Source: Cryphonectria parasitica EP155
Lineage: Eukaryota > Ascomycota > Sordariomycetes > Diaporthales > Cryphonectriaceae
DNA length: 64,000 bases
Assembly (NCBI RefSeq): GCF_011745365.1
Contig: NW_024468918.1
Coordinates: 682,001 to 746,000, forward strand
Direction of reading: 5' to 3'
Part shown: positions 32,050-44,206 of the stretch, piece by piece
Layout: every line of letters begins with the position of its first letter
Position numbering within the stretch: position 1 is the first letter of the stretch
The notes under the pieces: model-generated
The model's input: the letters and a program-made list of their open reading frames with translations, nothing else
What the model was told of the DNA's origin: nothing
Databases searched by the model: none
Translations under genes and position numbers: made by a program

Positions 32050-34150
32050 GAAACCCCTTCATCCTTGCACGCCCCTACTCAGAAAGAACTGATTAATCAG
32101 GTATACCAGCTTATCCAGCGTATCCAGAACCTGCGCGAACAACAGCAGGCCCAGAGCGCCACTATCGCTAACCAGCAGGCTCAGCTAGCCCAACAAGCTC
32201 AGCAGGCGCAGTTTATCTTTGCAGTTACCAGTAGTGCTGAAAAAGCATACAAGATGAACAAGCCTGCTATATATGATGGTAATCAGAAAACGCTATATAG
32301 ATTCCTTACCTACTGCAGAGCATATTTCCTGTACTACAAGACTCAGTTCATTAAGGAATCTAAGAAGATTATCCTTGCAGGAACTTGCTTCGAAAAGAAT
32401 GCTCTTATTTAGTATAAGCCTTCTCTATGCAACCATTTGGAGCATCAGAATAATTCCAATACGCATATCCAGAATATTAAGAATATATTCGATTCCTTTG
32501 AAAGCTTTAAGAAAGCTCTCAAAGAAACCTTTAATAACTCTAACGAAGAATATACTACAGCTCAGCAGCTTATGGATCTTAAGCAGACTAAGTCAGCTTC
32601 TGCTTATACAGTCAGATTCAAACAGCTCTTAGCAAAACTTTTATAGGAAAACAAGAATCTTATGAAATACTACTATAAAGAACTTAAGAATAATGTTAAG
32701 AATGAAATTTCCAAACAAGATTGGCTGGAAAACTTCGCAATATTCTCTAATCAAGCTATCCACATTAATAACTGTTTATATAAACAATAAGTAAAGAAGT
32801 TCAAGAAGGAAGGAAGCTAGATTTGGAGATTTCCAGCTAATACAAGCAAGAAACTTTAAAATAAGAATAGCAGTCGATATAGCAGTATAGCTCAAAGCAG
32901 CACTATATATACTAGTTCTATAGAACTCAATGCAGCTAACAAGCAGTATAGCAAGAAGAATAGTATTACTTGCTATAATTGCAATAAATAAGAACATATT
33001 GCATACAACTGCTATTAACTTCGGAAGAATAAATAGCAATTAGTTCAGAAAGAATGCTAGATGAATATCGCTCGATAATAGAAACCCAATCAACTGAGCA
33101 AAAATACTCCCTTAGAGCAAGTATTGAACTCTATTGATTACAGAAGTCTCAGCTGAATATTCTGTTATAATAATAACTGCTTAATATATCTCTCAAGTAA
33201 GGAAGATTCAGAATGGTTCTCTCAGAAACCTAGATGCTACAGGCAGATAGCAACAGCAGAGCGAGAGTATATGTTCAGCACAACTACAAATAGTAATAAC
33301 TCGAACTGCTTCAATATTACTAAACAAAGCATTCAGGCATTGAAAGAAGAGCTTAGCAATAACACTCTTTATCATTCCTCATCATCTATACTAAGTATTA
33401 TAACTAGGGAGATGAACAAAGAATAATACTCTCTTGATTATTAGTATAAATACTTAAACAATATCGAGAATGCTTCTCAAGCAATAGAAGAATCAAGCTA
33501 AAATAAGCAATTCAGTAATTCATCAGAATCTCTCATGAACAATGAATCCAAGAAACTCATAGAAAGGTTTCCCTTTAGTATTGAATGGAATAAGAAAACA
33601 ATATGAATCGAATATCTTGTTTATAAGATAGAACTAGAGAAGCTCTTCATCTGCATTCCCTTGCAAAGCATTGAGATACGAGAAGATGAAAACTTTCGGA
33701 TTAGTTTACTTTACAATCTATACTACGAACTAGCTTGAATCTTCTGTATCTATTATAGCTGCAGAATGCATTTCTCAAATAAGATGCAGTATAAATGGTT
33801 CTCTGTTAGAGAATCAGAACAAATCCTTTAGGCTATTGAAAAACAGGAACTCCGCTTCAGGAAGATTCTCAACAGATAGCACTACAATGCATTTATCAGA
33901 CTATTAGACAATTGTTCCAAGCAATGTATAAACAAGAAGATAAAATAGTAGCAGTATAAGATGATACTCTGCATGATTCACATTAATAACAAGATTTGCA
34001 ACTAGCATTAATAGAAGAAAAACTAGGAATAATAATGATATAAGCAAAAGCAAGCTAAGAAGCTTGCTTAAAAAGTAGCAAAGCAAGCTTAGAAGAACAA
34101 GCAATTCTCAACAAATCCAAAAGAACAGAATCGCTTGTAAAAGGACTGCA
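32050..34150 (+). pseudogene. gag of copy G
   Basis: Gag forms the particle and packages RNA. An open stretch from about 32065 has no ATG at its start. It reads APTQKELINQVYQLIQRI, a Gln/Ala-rich coiled region, KMNKPAIYDGNQKTLYRFLT and YCRAYFLYYKTQFIKESKK, the usual capsid blocks of fungal chromoviruses. Then come TAG at about 32410 and a second open stretch (32437-32646, EHQNNSNTHIQNIKNIFDSF). The CCHC knuckle at about 32966-33012 reads CYNCNK, a stop, then EHIAYNC. The spacing C-x2-C-x4-H-x4-C is kept. A Lys/Gln/Ala-rich stretch follows at about 34040-34110. Confidence 0.8.
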
Positions 34151-34199
34151 AATAATCAGATTAAAACAGTTTCTATATAAAGCCTTTAGAACAGATTAT

Positions 34200-37100
34200 G
34201 CTTATATCAAGTTTAATATATATATTCAAGAATACAAATACAGCGTACTATTGAACAATAGCGCTTAGGGAAACTTTATATTCCCATACATTATCAATCA
34301 GGTACAACTACAATAGAGATAAAAGAAATATTCATATATTCTCAGCACTGTAGAAGAATAATCTATTGCATACAACTAAGAAGTAATCAATAAGAAGACT
34401 AATTATTTATTTATCTTAATCCAAGAATGCATAATCAGAGCTTCTTTTAATATTACGGATATAGTATAATATAAGCTAATTATAGAATTTTTATAGCTTA
34501 AGAAGCACAATCCTCGAATCAATTAAACTACTAGCCAGATCTTATGAAAACAAGCTATACTCAGAGAAATAATCGCAATTAATAATGCAGAATCGAAGCT
34601 AGTTATTAAAGAATACTCGGGAAAAGAAGCTTCAGACAACTTTATATATACTTTTAAATCAGCAGAGCTAGCAGTTCAAGAAGAAGAATCTAGTAATAAG
34701 CAAACCTAAACAGTGCCAGAGCGCTAACAAGTTAGCAAAACAATAGAAGCGAGATTCTTAGCAAGTTGATCCGCTCTGAAGCAATAAGGAAAAGCTTCAG
34801 AATATGAATTGTGAAACCATACAAGAAAAACCTCGAAACCAGGCCCTCAAGCGCTCGATCCAGCCCAGAGCGAACGCTTAAAGCTTTCAAAAATACTACT
34901 AAAAACAACGAACGAAAAGAAGCATGCTTAACAGTACCTACTATTCCTCCAGATAACAGAAACAGTACAAGAATCAGAACCAATACTTGCAAACATATTA
35001 CAAGAATATTATAAGTTTAAGAAACTATTTCAGGAAGAATTGAATACAGAACTGCTAGAATACAGCTCATATAACTATAAGATCCTGCTATAAGAAGGGA
35101 AACAGCTCAAATTCTTTCTTATTTACAGACTAAATAAAGCATAGCTAGAAGTACTTAGGGAATATCTTAATAAGAATCTTAAGAAAGGATACATATAATC
35201 ATTGCAATCACTAGCAGAATATCCCATCCTGTTTATACTCAAGAAGAACAGCAAGCTTAGGCTATATATTAACTATAAGCAACTTAATAATATTACAATC
35301 AAAAACTGATACTTATTGCTATTTATCAAGAAATTATAAGATAGGCTGCAAGAAGTATAGTAATTTATAGTTCTGAATCTGAAAAAAGCTTATAATCTGA
35401 TTAGAATAAAGAAAGAAGAAGAATGGAAAACTGCTTTCAGAATATGCTACAGACATTACAAATATTTGGTTATACTCTTTAGTCTAATGAATATCTTAGC
35501 TTCATTCCAGAAAATGATCAATTACATTCTATACAAGCATCTGAATTAGTTTATTATTGCCTATCTCAATAACATTCTTATTTACTCTCGAATACTTAAA
35601 GAATATAAGAAATATGTGGAAATAGTATTACAAACGCTTCAGAATGCAAAACTCCTTATAAAACCCGCAAAGAGCTACTTTTATATACAAAAAGTCAACT
35701 ATCTCGAATTTACAATTAAGCTAGAATGCATTAAGCTACAGAAAGATAAGATAGAAGCTGTTAGAAATTAGCCAGTTCCTAGGAATATCAGAGATATTAA
35801 ATCTTTCCTCGGATATATCAACTTTTATAAGCAATTCATTAAGAACTACAGCTGAATTGCATACCTTCTTACAAACCTTATCAAAAAAGAACAGCCTTTC
35901 GAATAAGCCTCCAAGGCACAAGAAGCCTTTAATAAGATTATCAGACATATTACCTCAGAACCAATTCTGTATAAAGCAAACCCTTATAAATCCTTTGAGA
36001 TTGAGATTGATGCATCGGAATATGCATTTAGAGAACAACTTGGTTAGCAAAACAACCAAGAATATCTAAGGATTATAAGCAACTTTTCAAAGAAATTAAA
36101 TAGCTTAGAAATCAACTACAGAATCCCTAATCAGAAACTCATAGCAATAGTAAAAGCTTTCAAGAAGTAGCAATACTATCTCATTAGCATACAATATCTA
36201 ATCATAATTCACTCAGATTACAAGAATCTAACTATATTTATAATAATTAAGATTTTGAACAAACAACAAATCAGATAAACAGAATTCCTCTTACAGTTCA
36301 ATTTCAAGATTGTATACTGCAAAAGCTCAGAGAACAAATGAGCAAACGCTCTCAGTAGAAAATCAGATCATCGAAATACAGATTCCTCAAATATACAGAA
36401 TATCTTTACTCAAAACGAATCAGAGAATCTTATCAATGCATATAGAGAACTAAATGCTGCTTTTAGAATTGAACTCTCAGAAAAGAATCTAGAATTAATA
36501 ACTTCAGATAAACAAAACAACTATATTAAGAATGTATATAATATATCAGTATACAGATATCAGAGAATCAGAGCAATCTATGAATATATCAAAAGATACT
36601 GAAATCTATTAAGTTTTAGGAAAAGAATTGAAAGCATTCTACAATAATGTAATAACTACAAGAAGAATAAAGCAGAAAGATACAAGCTTTATAAACTACT
36701 GTATTCCTTATCAGTATCTATAACTGTTTAGCAATTCATTAGTCTAAACTTTATTACTAAGCTATCTCTCTTACAAGAACTCTTAACTAAGATATAATAT
36801 AATAGCATTCTAATAATAATTTGCAGACTAAGCAAGTATACTTACTTTCTTCTCTACAAGAAAAGCAGTATAGCAGAAGAACTTGCATATACATTCCTCA
36901 GAACAATTATTACTAACTATAGCATACTGAAAGAAGTAATCTCCAATAAAGATAGAAAATTCAACTTAAAGTTTTGAACTTCGCTCATAAAACAGCTCAA
37001 AATACACTACAGAATATTTATAGCATTTTATTCATAAACAGATAAACAAACAGAAAGAATGAATCAGATTATTGAATAATACTTTCAATACTACATCAAT

Positions 37101-37787
37101 CAGAAACAGAACAACTGGATTAATCTATTACTTCTTATACAGTTCGCTTATAATAGCATAAATATAAGCATAATAAAGAAATCATTATTTTTCATACTCT
37201 ATAAATACAATCCAACAGCTTACTACAAAGCACTGCTAGAAGCAGATGCAGAAGCAGCAAATAAAAGAGTTAAAAAGATCAAGAAAGTTCAGAAGAAACT
37301 CCAATCAGAACTACAATTCGTTCAGAAACGAATAATGCAGTATGCAAACTCCAAAAGAATTAAGAAACCAATTCTACAGAAGGGAGATAAAGTCTACCTA
37401 CTTCGAAAAAACATCAAAACAACCAGATCTAGCAACAAACTCAATCACAAGAAGTTAGAACTATTCAAAATCCTATAACAAATCTTTCCAATCAACTATG
37501 AGTTAGCATTACCTCATGGAATGAGAATATACCCAGTTTTTCACATCTTACTACTGGAATCAGCAGCACAGAAAATACTAACAAACAATATAGCAGAAGT
37601 GGAAAACAATAAATCAGAGTATGAGATAAAGAAGATTCTCAAGCACAGAAGCATAGACAATACAAGGGAATATCTCATCAAATGGAAAGATTATCCAGCA
37701 AGCGAAAACTCTTGGGAACCACAGAAAAACATTAAAAATGCTTAGGAAAAGATAGCTGAATATTGGAAAAGGAAAACCAGTATCTAA
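34200..37787 (+). pseudogene. pol of copy G: protease, RT, RNase H, integrase, chromodomain
   Basis: Protease motif LLNNSA at 34248-34265 (catalytic Asp to Asn). RT at about 35090-35760, with YLNN at 35562-35573 and a preserved EEEWKTAFRICYRHYKYLV block near 35410. RNase H (FEIEIDASEYAFREQLG) at about 35990-36370, with its first Asp kept. Integrase at about 36400-37480; the HHCC finger and core (SKYTYFLLYKKSSIAEEL) are visible, and QTERMNQ keeps the third catalytic residue, Glu. The chromodomain (YEIKKILKHRSIDNTREYLI, KWKDYPASENSWEPQKN) is intact in an open stretch at 37521-37745. The pol stop TAA is at 37785-37787. Confidence 0.88.
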
Positions 37788-37792
37788 GACAA

Positions 37793-38308
37793 TCATTCCG
37801 CCCCAGACCAAGATCCAGAGGCTTCAGAAACCTCGCTCTCCAGGAAACCCGACCAATCCACCACTGCATTCCCCACATCCACAGAATTCCAATCAAAACC
37901 CTTAAAAGAAAAATCTCCAGCAACCACAGCAGATTCCTCTGCAATCACAGAACGAACCCCAGCAGCAATACAAGCCCGCTCCTCCTCAGCCTCCTTACAT
38001 TCCAACTCCTCCACACTGGAAAGGCCTCAACGAATAGCTTTCATCATCCTCTCAAACCACAGACACTTCTGCTTACGCAAACATCCTACTTCCGCAGCAG
38101 CATCGCGCAGCTGCTCCTCAGCACTCTCGAGTTGATCCTCCAAGCATTAGTATTGAACGCTTATCCAACGAATTTCCACTGCACTCAACTCTTGAACATC
38201 GCACCAAGAGCAACCCAGGCGAATACATTCAGCGCAGCAAAAGGAATCCTCAATAAAGACCTAACAAGATTGAATACTACAACCCTTACAGAAGGAACAA
38301 GAAGGCAT
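37793..38308 (-). pseudogene. Antisense ORF of copy G: best copy of the cysteine-rich/coiled-coil family
   Basis: One frame on the complement runs from an ATG at 38308-38306 to TGA at 37795-37793: 171 codons, only three internal stops, no frameshift. The N-terminus is Cys-rich: MPSCSFCKGCSIQSC, then FCCAECIRLGCSWCDVQEL (C-x2-C pairs). A charged helical stretch follows (CLEDQLESAEEQLRDAAAEV, GCLRKQKCLWFERMMKAIR, GLSSVEELECKEAEEERA). A hydrophobic/aromatic end reads FSFKGFDWNSVDVGNAVVDW and SGFLESEVSEASGSW. The next downstream stop, TAG at 37786-37784, overlaps the pol TAA and may be the ancestral end. From general knowledge it resembles a common class of fungal hypothetical proteins with paired Cys motifs followed by RKQ-rich helices. 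I cannot assign a function; nucleic-acid binding is a guess. Confidence 0.65.
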
Positions 38309-38477
38309 AGTAATAGCATTTTGAAGAACTAAGAAAAGAAGAGAATTCTTTTGTTTAGTCTTCTCAGCACGAGAACGAGATTTGTTGATTCTGTTCAACA
38401 TCTCGATTAGAAAAGCAAGATTATAAACACGGAGACTTGCTAGGATACTTACAAAAGATTGTTGGGAATAACAACTG

Positions 38478-38492
38478 ATAGAAGGGAGATGA
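38478..38492 (+). promoter_or_regulatory. Polypurine tract of copy G
   Basis: AGAAGGGAGATGA lies directly before the 3' LTR start (38493), the place where plus-strand DNA synthesis is primed in LTR elements. Confidence 0.75.
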
Positions 38493-38945
38493 TGTTATAA
38501 CCCATTCAACATGCAGATTACAGAACAGATCACGAGTAATAGAAACCAGATATCAAGAACTCAACATCCTAACAAAGCATTGATTATATAACTCAGGGTT
38601 AGGGTTATGAGCATAATCAATCAGGAAGGATAGCTTCGGATATGTACTATCCAGAGCTAATAGGATAACTTGAATATATTGCTATTCAACATATTCATAC
38701 TAAAGAGCTGAATATATAAGAACACGTTCATTACCATTAGATAGATTCAGTACATAGCTCTTCAGTTGTTAATCTAAGTATTCAGTTTCATACACTGAGT
38801 AGCCCCAAAGGCAGTGAATACTTGCATCGCTTATTAGGACTTGTACGGTTCTGTATTCAAGGACTTAACACTTTGATACTGCTCTTGTTAGCATAAACCC
38901 CTTCGTATACTTAGGAATCTTCGGATTGCTGCAGTGCTCATTACA
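38493..38945 (+). repeat. 3' LTR of copy G
   Basis: 453 bp, TGTTATAACCCATTCAAC...GCTCATTACA. The outer (right) half keeps AGGACTTGTACGG and AAACCCCTTCGTATAC, which are mutated in the 5' LTR; the inner left half is more mutated. Confidence 0.95.
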
Positions 38946-41560
38946 TAAGAGTTCTTATAAAAGAAATAGCTTAGTAATGAAATCTAGACTAATGAATTGC
39001 TAAATAGTTATAAGTACTAGTAAAGAATATAGTAGTTTATAAAGCTTATATCTTTCTATCTTATTCTTCTTGCAGTTATTGCATTGTTATAGGATATTCT
39101 CAATTCTTTTTCTAAAGCCTGATAAATTCTAGTATCTTTTGATGCATTCATAGATTATTCTAACTCTCTGGTATTTGTATGCTGATGTACTATATATATT
39201 TCTGATATAGTTGTTTTGTTTTTCTGAAATTATTGATTCTGAATCTTTTTCCGAGAGTTTGATTCTGAGAGCAGCGTTCAGTTCTCTATATGTATTAACA
39301 AGATTTTCTGATTCATTTTGAGCGAAAATATTCTATATATTTAAAGAATCTGCATTTTAATAGTCTGATCTTCTGCTAAGAGCGTTTATTTATTCATTCT
39401 TTGAGCTTTTATAGTGCATAATCTTGAAGTTAAACTGTAAGAGGAATTCTGCTTATCTAATTTATTGCTTATTCAAAATCTTAGTTGTTATAAATGTAGT
39501 TAGATTCTTGTAATTCGAGTGAATTATGATTGAATATTGCATGCTAATGAAATAGTATTGTTACTTCTCAAAGGCTTTTACTATTGCTATGAGTTTCTAA
39601 TCAGAGATTCTATAGTTGATTTCCGAGCTATTCAACTTCTTTGAAAAATTGCTTATAATTCTTAGATGCTCTTAGTTATTTTGCTAGCTAAGTTGTTCTT
39701 TAAGTATATATTCTGATGCATTAGTCTTAATTTCAAAGGATTTATAGGGATTTGCTTTATATAGAACTAGTTCTGAGATAATATGCTTAATAATCTCATT
39801 GAAAGCTTCTTATGCTTTGGAGATTTATTTGAAAAGCTATTCTTTTTTAATAAGATTTGTAAGAAAGTATGCAATTCAGCTGTAATTCTTAATAAACTAT
39901 CTGTAGAAATTAATATATTCGAGGAAAAACCTAATATCTCTGATGTTTCTGAAAACTAGCTAATTTCTAATAGCTTCTATCTTATCTTTCTATAGCTTAA
40001 TACATTCTAGCTTGATTGTGAATTCGAGATAGTTAATCTTTTATATATAGAAATGATTCTTTGCAGATTCTATAAAGAGTTTTGCATCTTGGAATATTTA
40101 TAATACTGTTTCTATATATTTCTTGTATTCTTTAAGTATTTAAGAGTAGATAAGAATATTATTGAGATAAGCAATAATGAACTGATTCAGATATTTGTAT
40201 AGAATGTAATTAATTATTTTCTGAAATAAAGCTAAAGCATTCATTAAACTAAAGAATATAACTAAATATTCGTAGTATTTGTAGTATATTCTGAAAGCAG
40301 TTTTCTATTCTTCTTCTTTCTTTATTCTAATTAGATTATAAGCTTTTTTCAGATTTAGAACTATAAATTATTATGCTTCTTGCAATCTATTTTATAGTTT
40401 CTTGATAAGTAGTAATGAATATTAGTTCTTAATTGTAATATTATTGAATTGCTTGTAATTAATATATAGTTTAAGCTTGCTATTTTTCTTAGATATAAAT
40501 AGGATAGAGTATTCTGCTAGTAATTGTAATGATTATATATATTCTTTCTTAAAGTTCTTATTGAAGTATTCTCTAAGTATTTCTAGCTGTATCTTATTTA
40601 GTTTGTAAATAAGAAAGAATTTGAGCTATTTTTCTTCTTATAGCAGAATCTTGTAATTGTATAAGCTGTATTCTAGTAATTCTGTATTCAATTCTTTCTG
40701 GAACAATTTCTTGAATTTGTAATATTCTCATAATATGTTTGCAAGTATTAGTTCTAGTTCTTGTGCTGTTTCTGCTATCTGGAGAAATAGTAGATATTGT
40801 TAAGTATGCTTCTTTTCTGATAGCATTTTCGAGAGCTTTAAGCGTTTGCTCTGAGCTGAACTGAGTGCTTGAGAGCTTAGTTTCGAAGTTTTTTCTGTAT
40901 AAGTTTATAATTCATATTCTGAAGCTTTTCCTTATTGCTTTGGAGCAAACTGATTTGCTGAGAATCTTGCTTTTGTTGTTTTGCTAATCTATTAGCGCTC
41001 TAGCACTGTTTGGATTTGCTTATTACTAGATTCTTCTCCTTAAACTGCTAGCTTTGCTAATTTGAAGGTATATGAGAAGTTGTATAAAGCTTTTTTTTCT
41101 GAGTATTCTTTAATTACTGGCTTCGATTCTATGCTGTTGATTGTAACTATTTTTCTGAGTATAGCTTGTTTTTATGAGATCTAGCTAGTAGTTTAATTGA
41201 TTCGAGGATTATGCTTCTTGAGCTATGAAAGTTCTATAATTAGCTTATGCTGTGCTGTATCTGTGATGTTAAAAGAAATCTGGATTGCGTATCTCTGGAT
41301 TAAGATAGGTAAATGATTAGTTTTCTTATTAATTACTCTCTGATTGTATGCAACAGGTTATTCTTTTATAGTACTGAAAGTATAAGAGTGCTTCTTTTAT
41401 TTTCATTATAGTTGTACTTGATTAATAATATATAAGAATATGAAGTTTTTCTGAGTGCTATTATTCAATAATGTGCTGTATTTGTATTCTTGAATGTATA
41501 TGTTAAACTTAATATAAGCATAATCTGTCTTGAAAGCTCTATATAAGAACTGTTTCAGTC
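38946..41560 (-). pseudogene. pol of copy F, remaining part: integrase N-terminus, RNase H, RT, protease
   Basis: It continues after the copy G insertion. Integrase zinc-finger part at about 39330-38951, RNase H at about 39800-39370, RT at about 40700-39830 with YLNN at 40158-40169. The protease motif LLNNST at 41454-41471 has both catalytic Asp and the following Gly altered. Stops occur throughout. Confidence 0.82.
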
Positions 41561-43680
41561 TAATTATCTATAATCTCTTTACAGATGATTCTATTCTTTT
41601 AAGTTTGTTAAGAACTGCTTATTCTTCTGAGCTTGCTTCGCTGCTTTTTGAGCAAGCTTCTTAGCTTGCTTTTGTTTATATTATTATTATTCCTAATCTT
41701 TCTTCTATTAATACTAGTTACAAACTTTATTATTAATATAAATTATGCAGAGTATTATTTTGTATTGCTATCATTTTATCTTCTTGTTTACGTATTGCAT
41801 GAAGCAGTTATCTAATAATTCGATATATGCATTATAATGCTATTTGTTAAGAACTTCTCTGAAGCGGAATTTCTATTCTTTAATAGCCTAAAGGATTTGT
41901 TCTGATTCTCTAATAAAGAACTATTCGTATTGCATCTTCTCCGAGAAATATGCTTAGCAGCTATAGTAGGTATAGAAGATTCATGCTAGTTTGTAATATA
42001 GATTGTGAAGTAAGCTGATTCAAGGATTCTTATCTTCTTGTACTTTGATATTCTGTAAGAAAATGCAGATGAAGAGCTCTTCTAATTCTATTCTATAGAT
42101 AAGATATTTAATTTATATTGTTTTCTTATTTTATTCAATGCTGAAGAAGAATCTTCCTGTAAGCTTTTTGAGTTTATTGTTTATGGAAAATTCTGATGAA
42201 TTGTTAGATTATTCGTTCTAGCTTAATCTTTCTGTTACTTGAGAAACGTTTTCGATATTATTTAAGTATTTATACTAATAACTAAAAGGGTATTATTCTT
42301 TGTTCATCTCTCTGATTATAGTATCTGATATAAGTAATGAGGAATAGCGAAGAGTACTATTATTAAGCTTTTCCTTCAGCGCTTGAATGCTTTGTTTAAT
42401 AATATTGAAGCAGTTCGAGTTATTGCTGCTTATAGTTGTACTAAGCATATATTCTCGCTCTGCTATTGCTATCTGCCTATAGTGCTTAGATTTCTGAAGG
42501 AATCATTCTAAACTTTCCTTATTTGAAAAGTGTATTAAGCAGTTATTATTATAGCAGAATATCCAGCTGAAACTTCTGTAATCAATAGAGTTCGATACTT
42601 ACTTCAAGAGAGTATTTTTGCTTAATTAATTAGATTTCTATTATCAAGCAACATTTATCTAATATTCTTTCTGAACTAGTTATTATTTATTCTTCTGAAA
42701 TTAATAGCAGTTGTATGCAATATATTCTTGTTTATTGCAATTATAGCAAGTAATGCTATTTCTCTTACTATACTGCTTATTAGTAGTATCGAATTCTATA
42801 GAATTAGCATATATAATACTGCTCTAAGCTATGCTGCTATATTGATTATTATTCTTGTTTTGGAATTTCTTACTTATATTAGCTGAAAATCTCCAAATCT
42901 AGCTTCTTTCCTTCTTGAACTTCTTCATCCATTATTTATATAGATAATTATTAATGCAGATAGCTTAATTAGAGAATATTACAAAATTCTCCAGCTAATT
43001 CTGCTTAAAGATTTTATCTTTAATATCATTCTTGAATTTCTTATAATAATACTTTATAAGATTCTTATTTTCCTACAGAAATTATACTAAGAATTGCTTG
43101 AATCTAATTATATAAACAGAAGCTGATTTGATTTACTTGAGATTTATAAGCTGCTAAGCTGTAATGCATTCTTTGTTAGAATTACTAAAGATTTTCTTGA
43201 AAGCTTTCTCGAAGCTTTCAAAAGAATTAAACATATTCTTAGTATTCTGAGTATGCATATTGGAATTATTCTGATGCTCCAAGTAGTTGCATAGAGAAAG
43301 CTTGTATTAGATGAAAGCATTCTTTTTGAGATGAGTTCTTGCAAGGATAATTTTTTCAGATTTCATAATAAACTGAGTTGCATAATATAAGAAATATACT
43401 CTGCAGTAGATAAGGAATTTATATAGCATTTTCTGATTGCTATTATATATAGCAAGCTTATTCATCTTATATGCTTTTCTAGTACTATTAGTAACTATAG
43501 AGATGAACTGCGCTTATTAAGCTTATTAAGCTAGCTAAGCTTGTTAGTTAGCAATAATAGCGCTCTAAGCTTGCTATTGTTTGCACAGATTCTGAATATG
43601 CTGAGTAAGCTAGTATATCTGATTAATTAATTCTTTCTGAGTAGGAATATGCAAGAATGAAAAGGTTTCTGAAGAAGCTA
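41560..43680 (-). pseudogene. gag of copy F
   Basis: It aligns in reverse with gag of copy G: Lys/Gln/Ala-rich stretch near 41630-41690, CCHC knuckle at about 42712-42760, capsid block near 43360-43420, start near 43650. It is heavily interrupted. Confidence 0.7.
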
Positions 43681-43741
43681 TTATATTCCATATTGCTCAA
43701 GAGAATAATATTAAACTATTCTTGAATAAGAATTATCAAAA

Positions 43742-44206
43742 TATAATAAGTATTGCAGCAATCCAAAGATTTCTAAGTATATAAAGGGATTTATATTAAT
43801 AAAAGCAGTATCAAAGTATTAAGTTCTTGAATACAGAACTATACAAGTTCTAATAAGCAATGCAAGTATTTACTGCTTTTAAAGCTACTTAGTATATAAA
43901 ATTAAATACTTAGATTAATAACTAAAGAGCTATATATGAGATCTATCTAATAGGAATAAATATATTCTTTATATATTCAGCTTTTCAGTTCTGTTAATAG
44001 TATTGATTGTTAGATCTTTTGGATTATCTGGATAATCTAACTGATTCGAATTATTATGGATTAGCTACTGATCTATTCTGATTCTGTAATTCTAACTCTT
44101 GCTTATGTAAGCTTTAGTTCTTAAGATATTGAATTCTTCTCTGTTTTTCCGAATAGTTGTTCTGAGTGTTCTGGCTGGTGATTTGCATGTTGAATAAGTT
44201 ATAACA
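43742..44206 (-). repeat. 5' LTR of copy F
   Basis: 465 bp. The outer right end (GGCTGGTGATTTGCATGTTG) is better preserved than the matching end of the left LTR. Confidence 0.92.

Larger units (their letters stand above)
31525..38945 (+). mobile_element. Chromovirus copy G, complete, the least degraded copy
   Basis: The 7,421-bp element has 453-bp LTRs and a perfect target duplication TAAGA (31520-31524 and 38946-38950). It is inserted in integrase of copy F, the innermost level of H > E > F > G, so it is the youngest of that series. This agrees with its having more G/C, longer open stretches (115, 74 and 73 residues) and fewer stops than its hosts. Confidence 0.95.
29312..44206 (-). mobile_element. 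Chromovirus copy F, complete, split by copy G
   Basis: Two 465-bp LTRs (29312-29776 and 43742-44206), about 7.47 kb without G. The target duplication is CTCCT at 29307-29311 and CTTCT at 44207-44211. The single difference is a C/T transition, as RIP would give after insertion. It is inserted between RT and protease of copy E. Confidence 0.92.

Noticed and set aside
37763..38332. 189-codon + strand frame after the copy G chromodomain, the longest ORF in the window.
   Set aside because: Its residues are not conserved in the other copies, whereas the complement frame is. It has the His/Ser/Pro/Thr-rich look of a mirror frame, so I treat it as a shadow of the antisense ORF.
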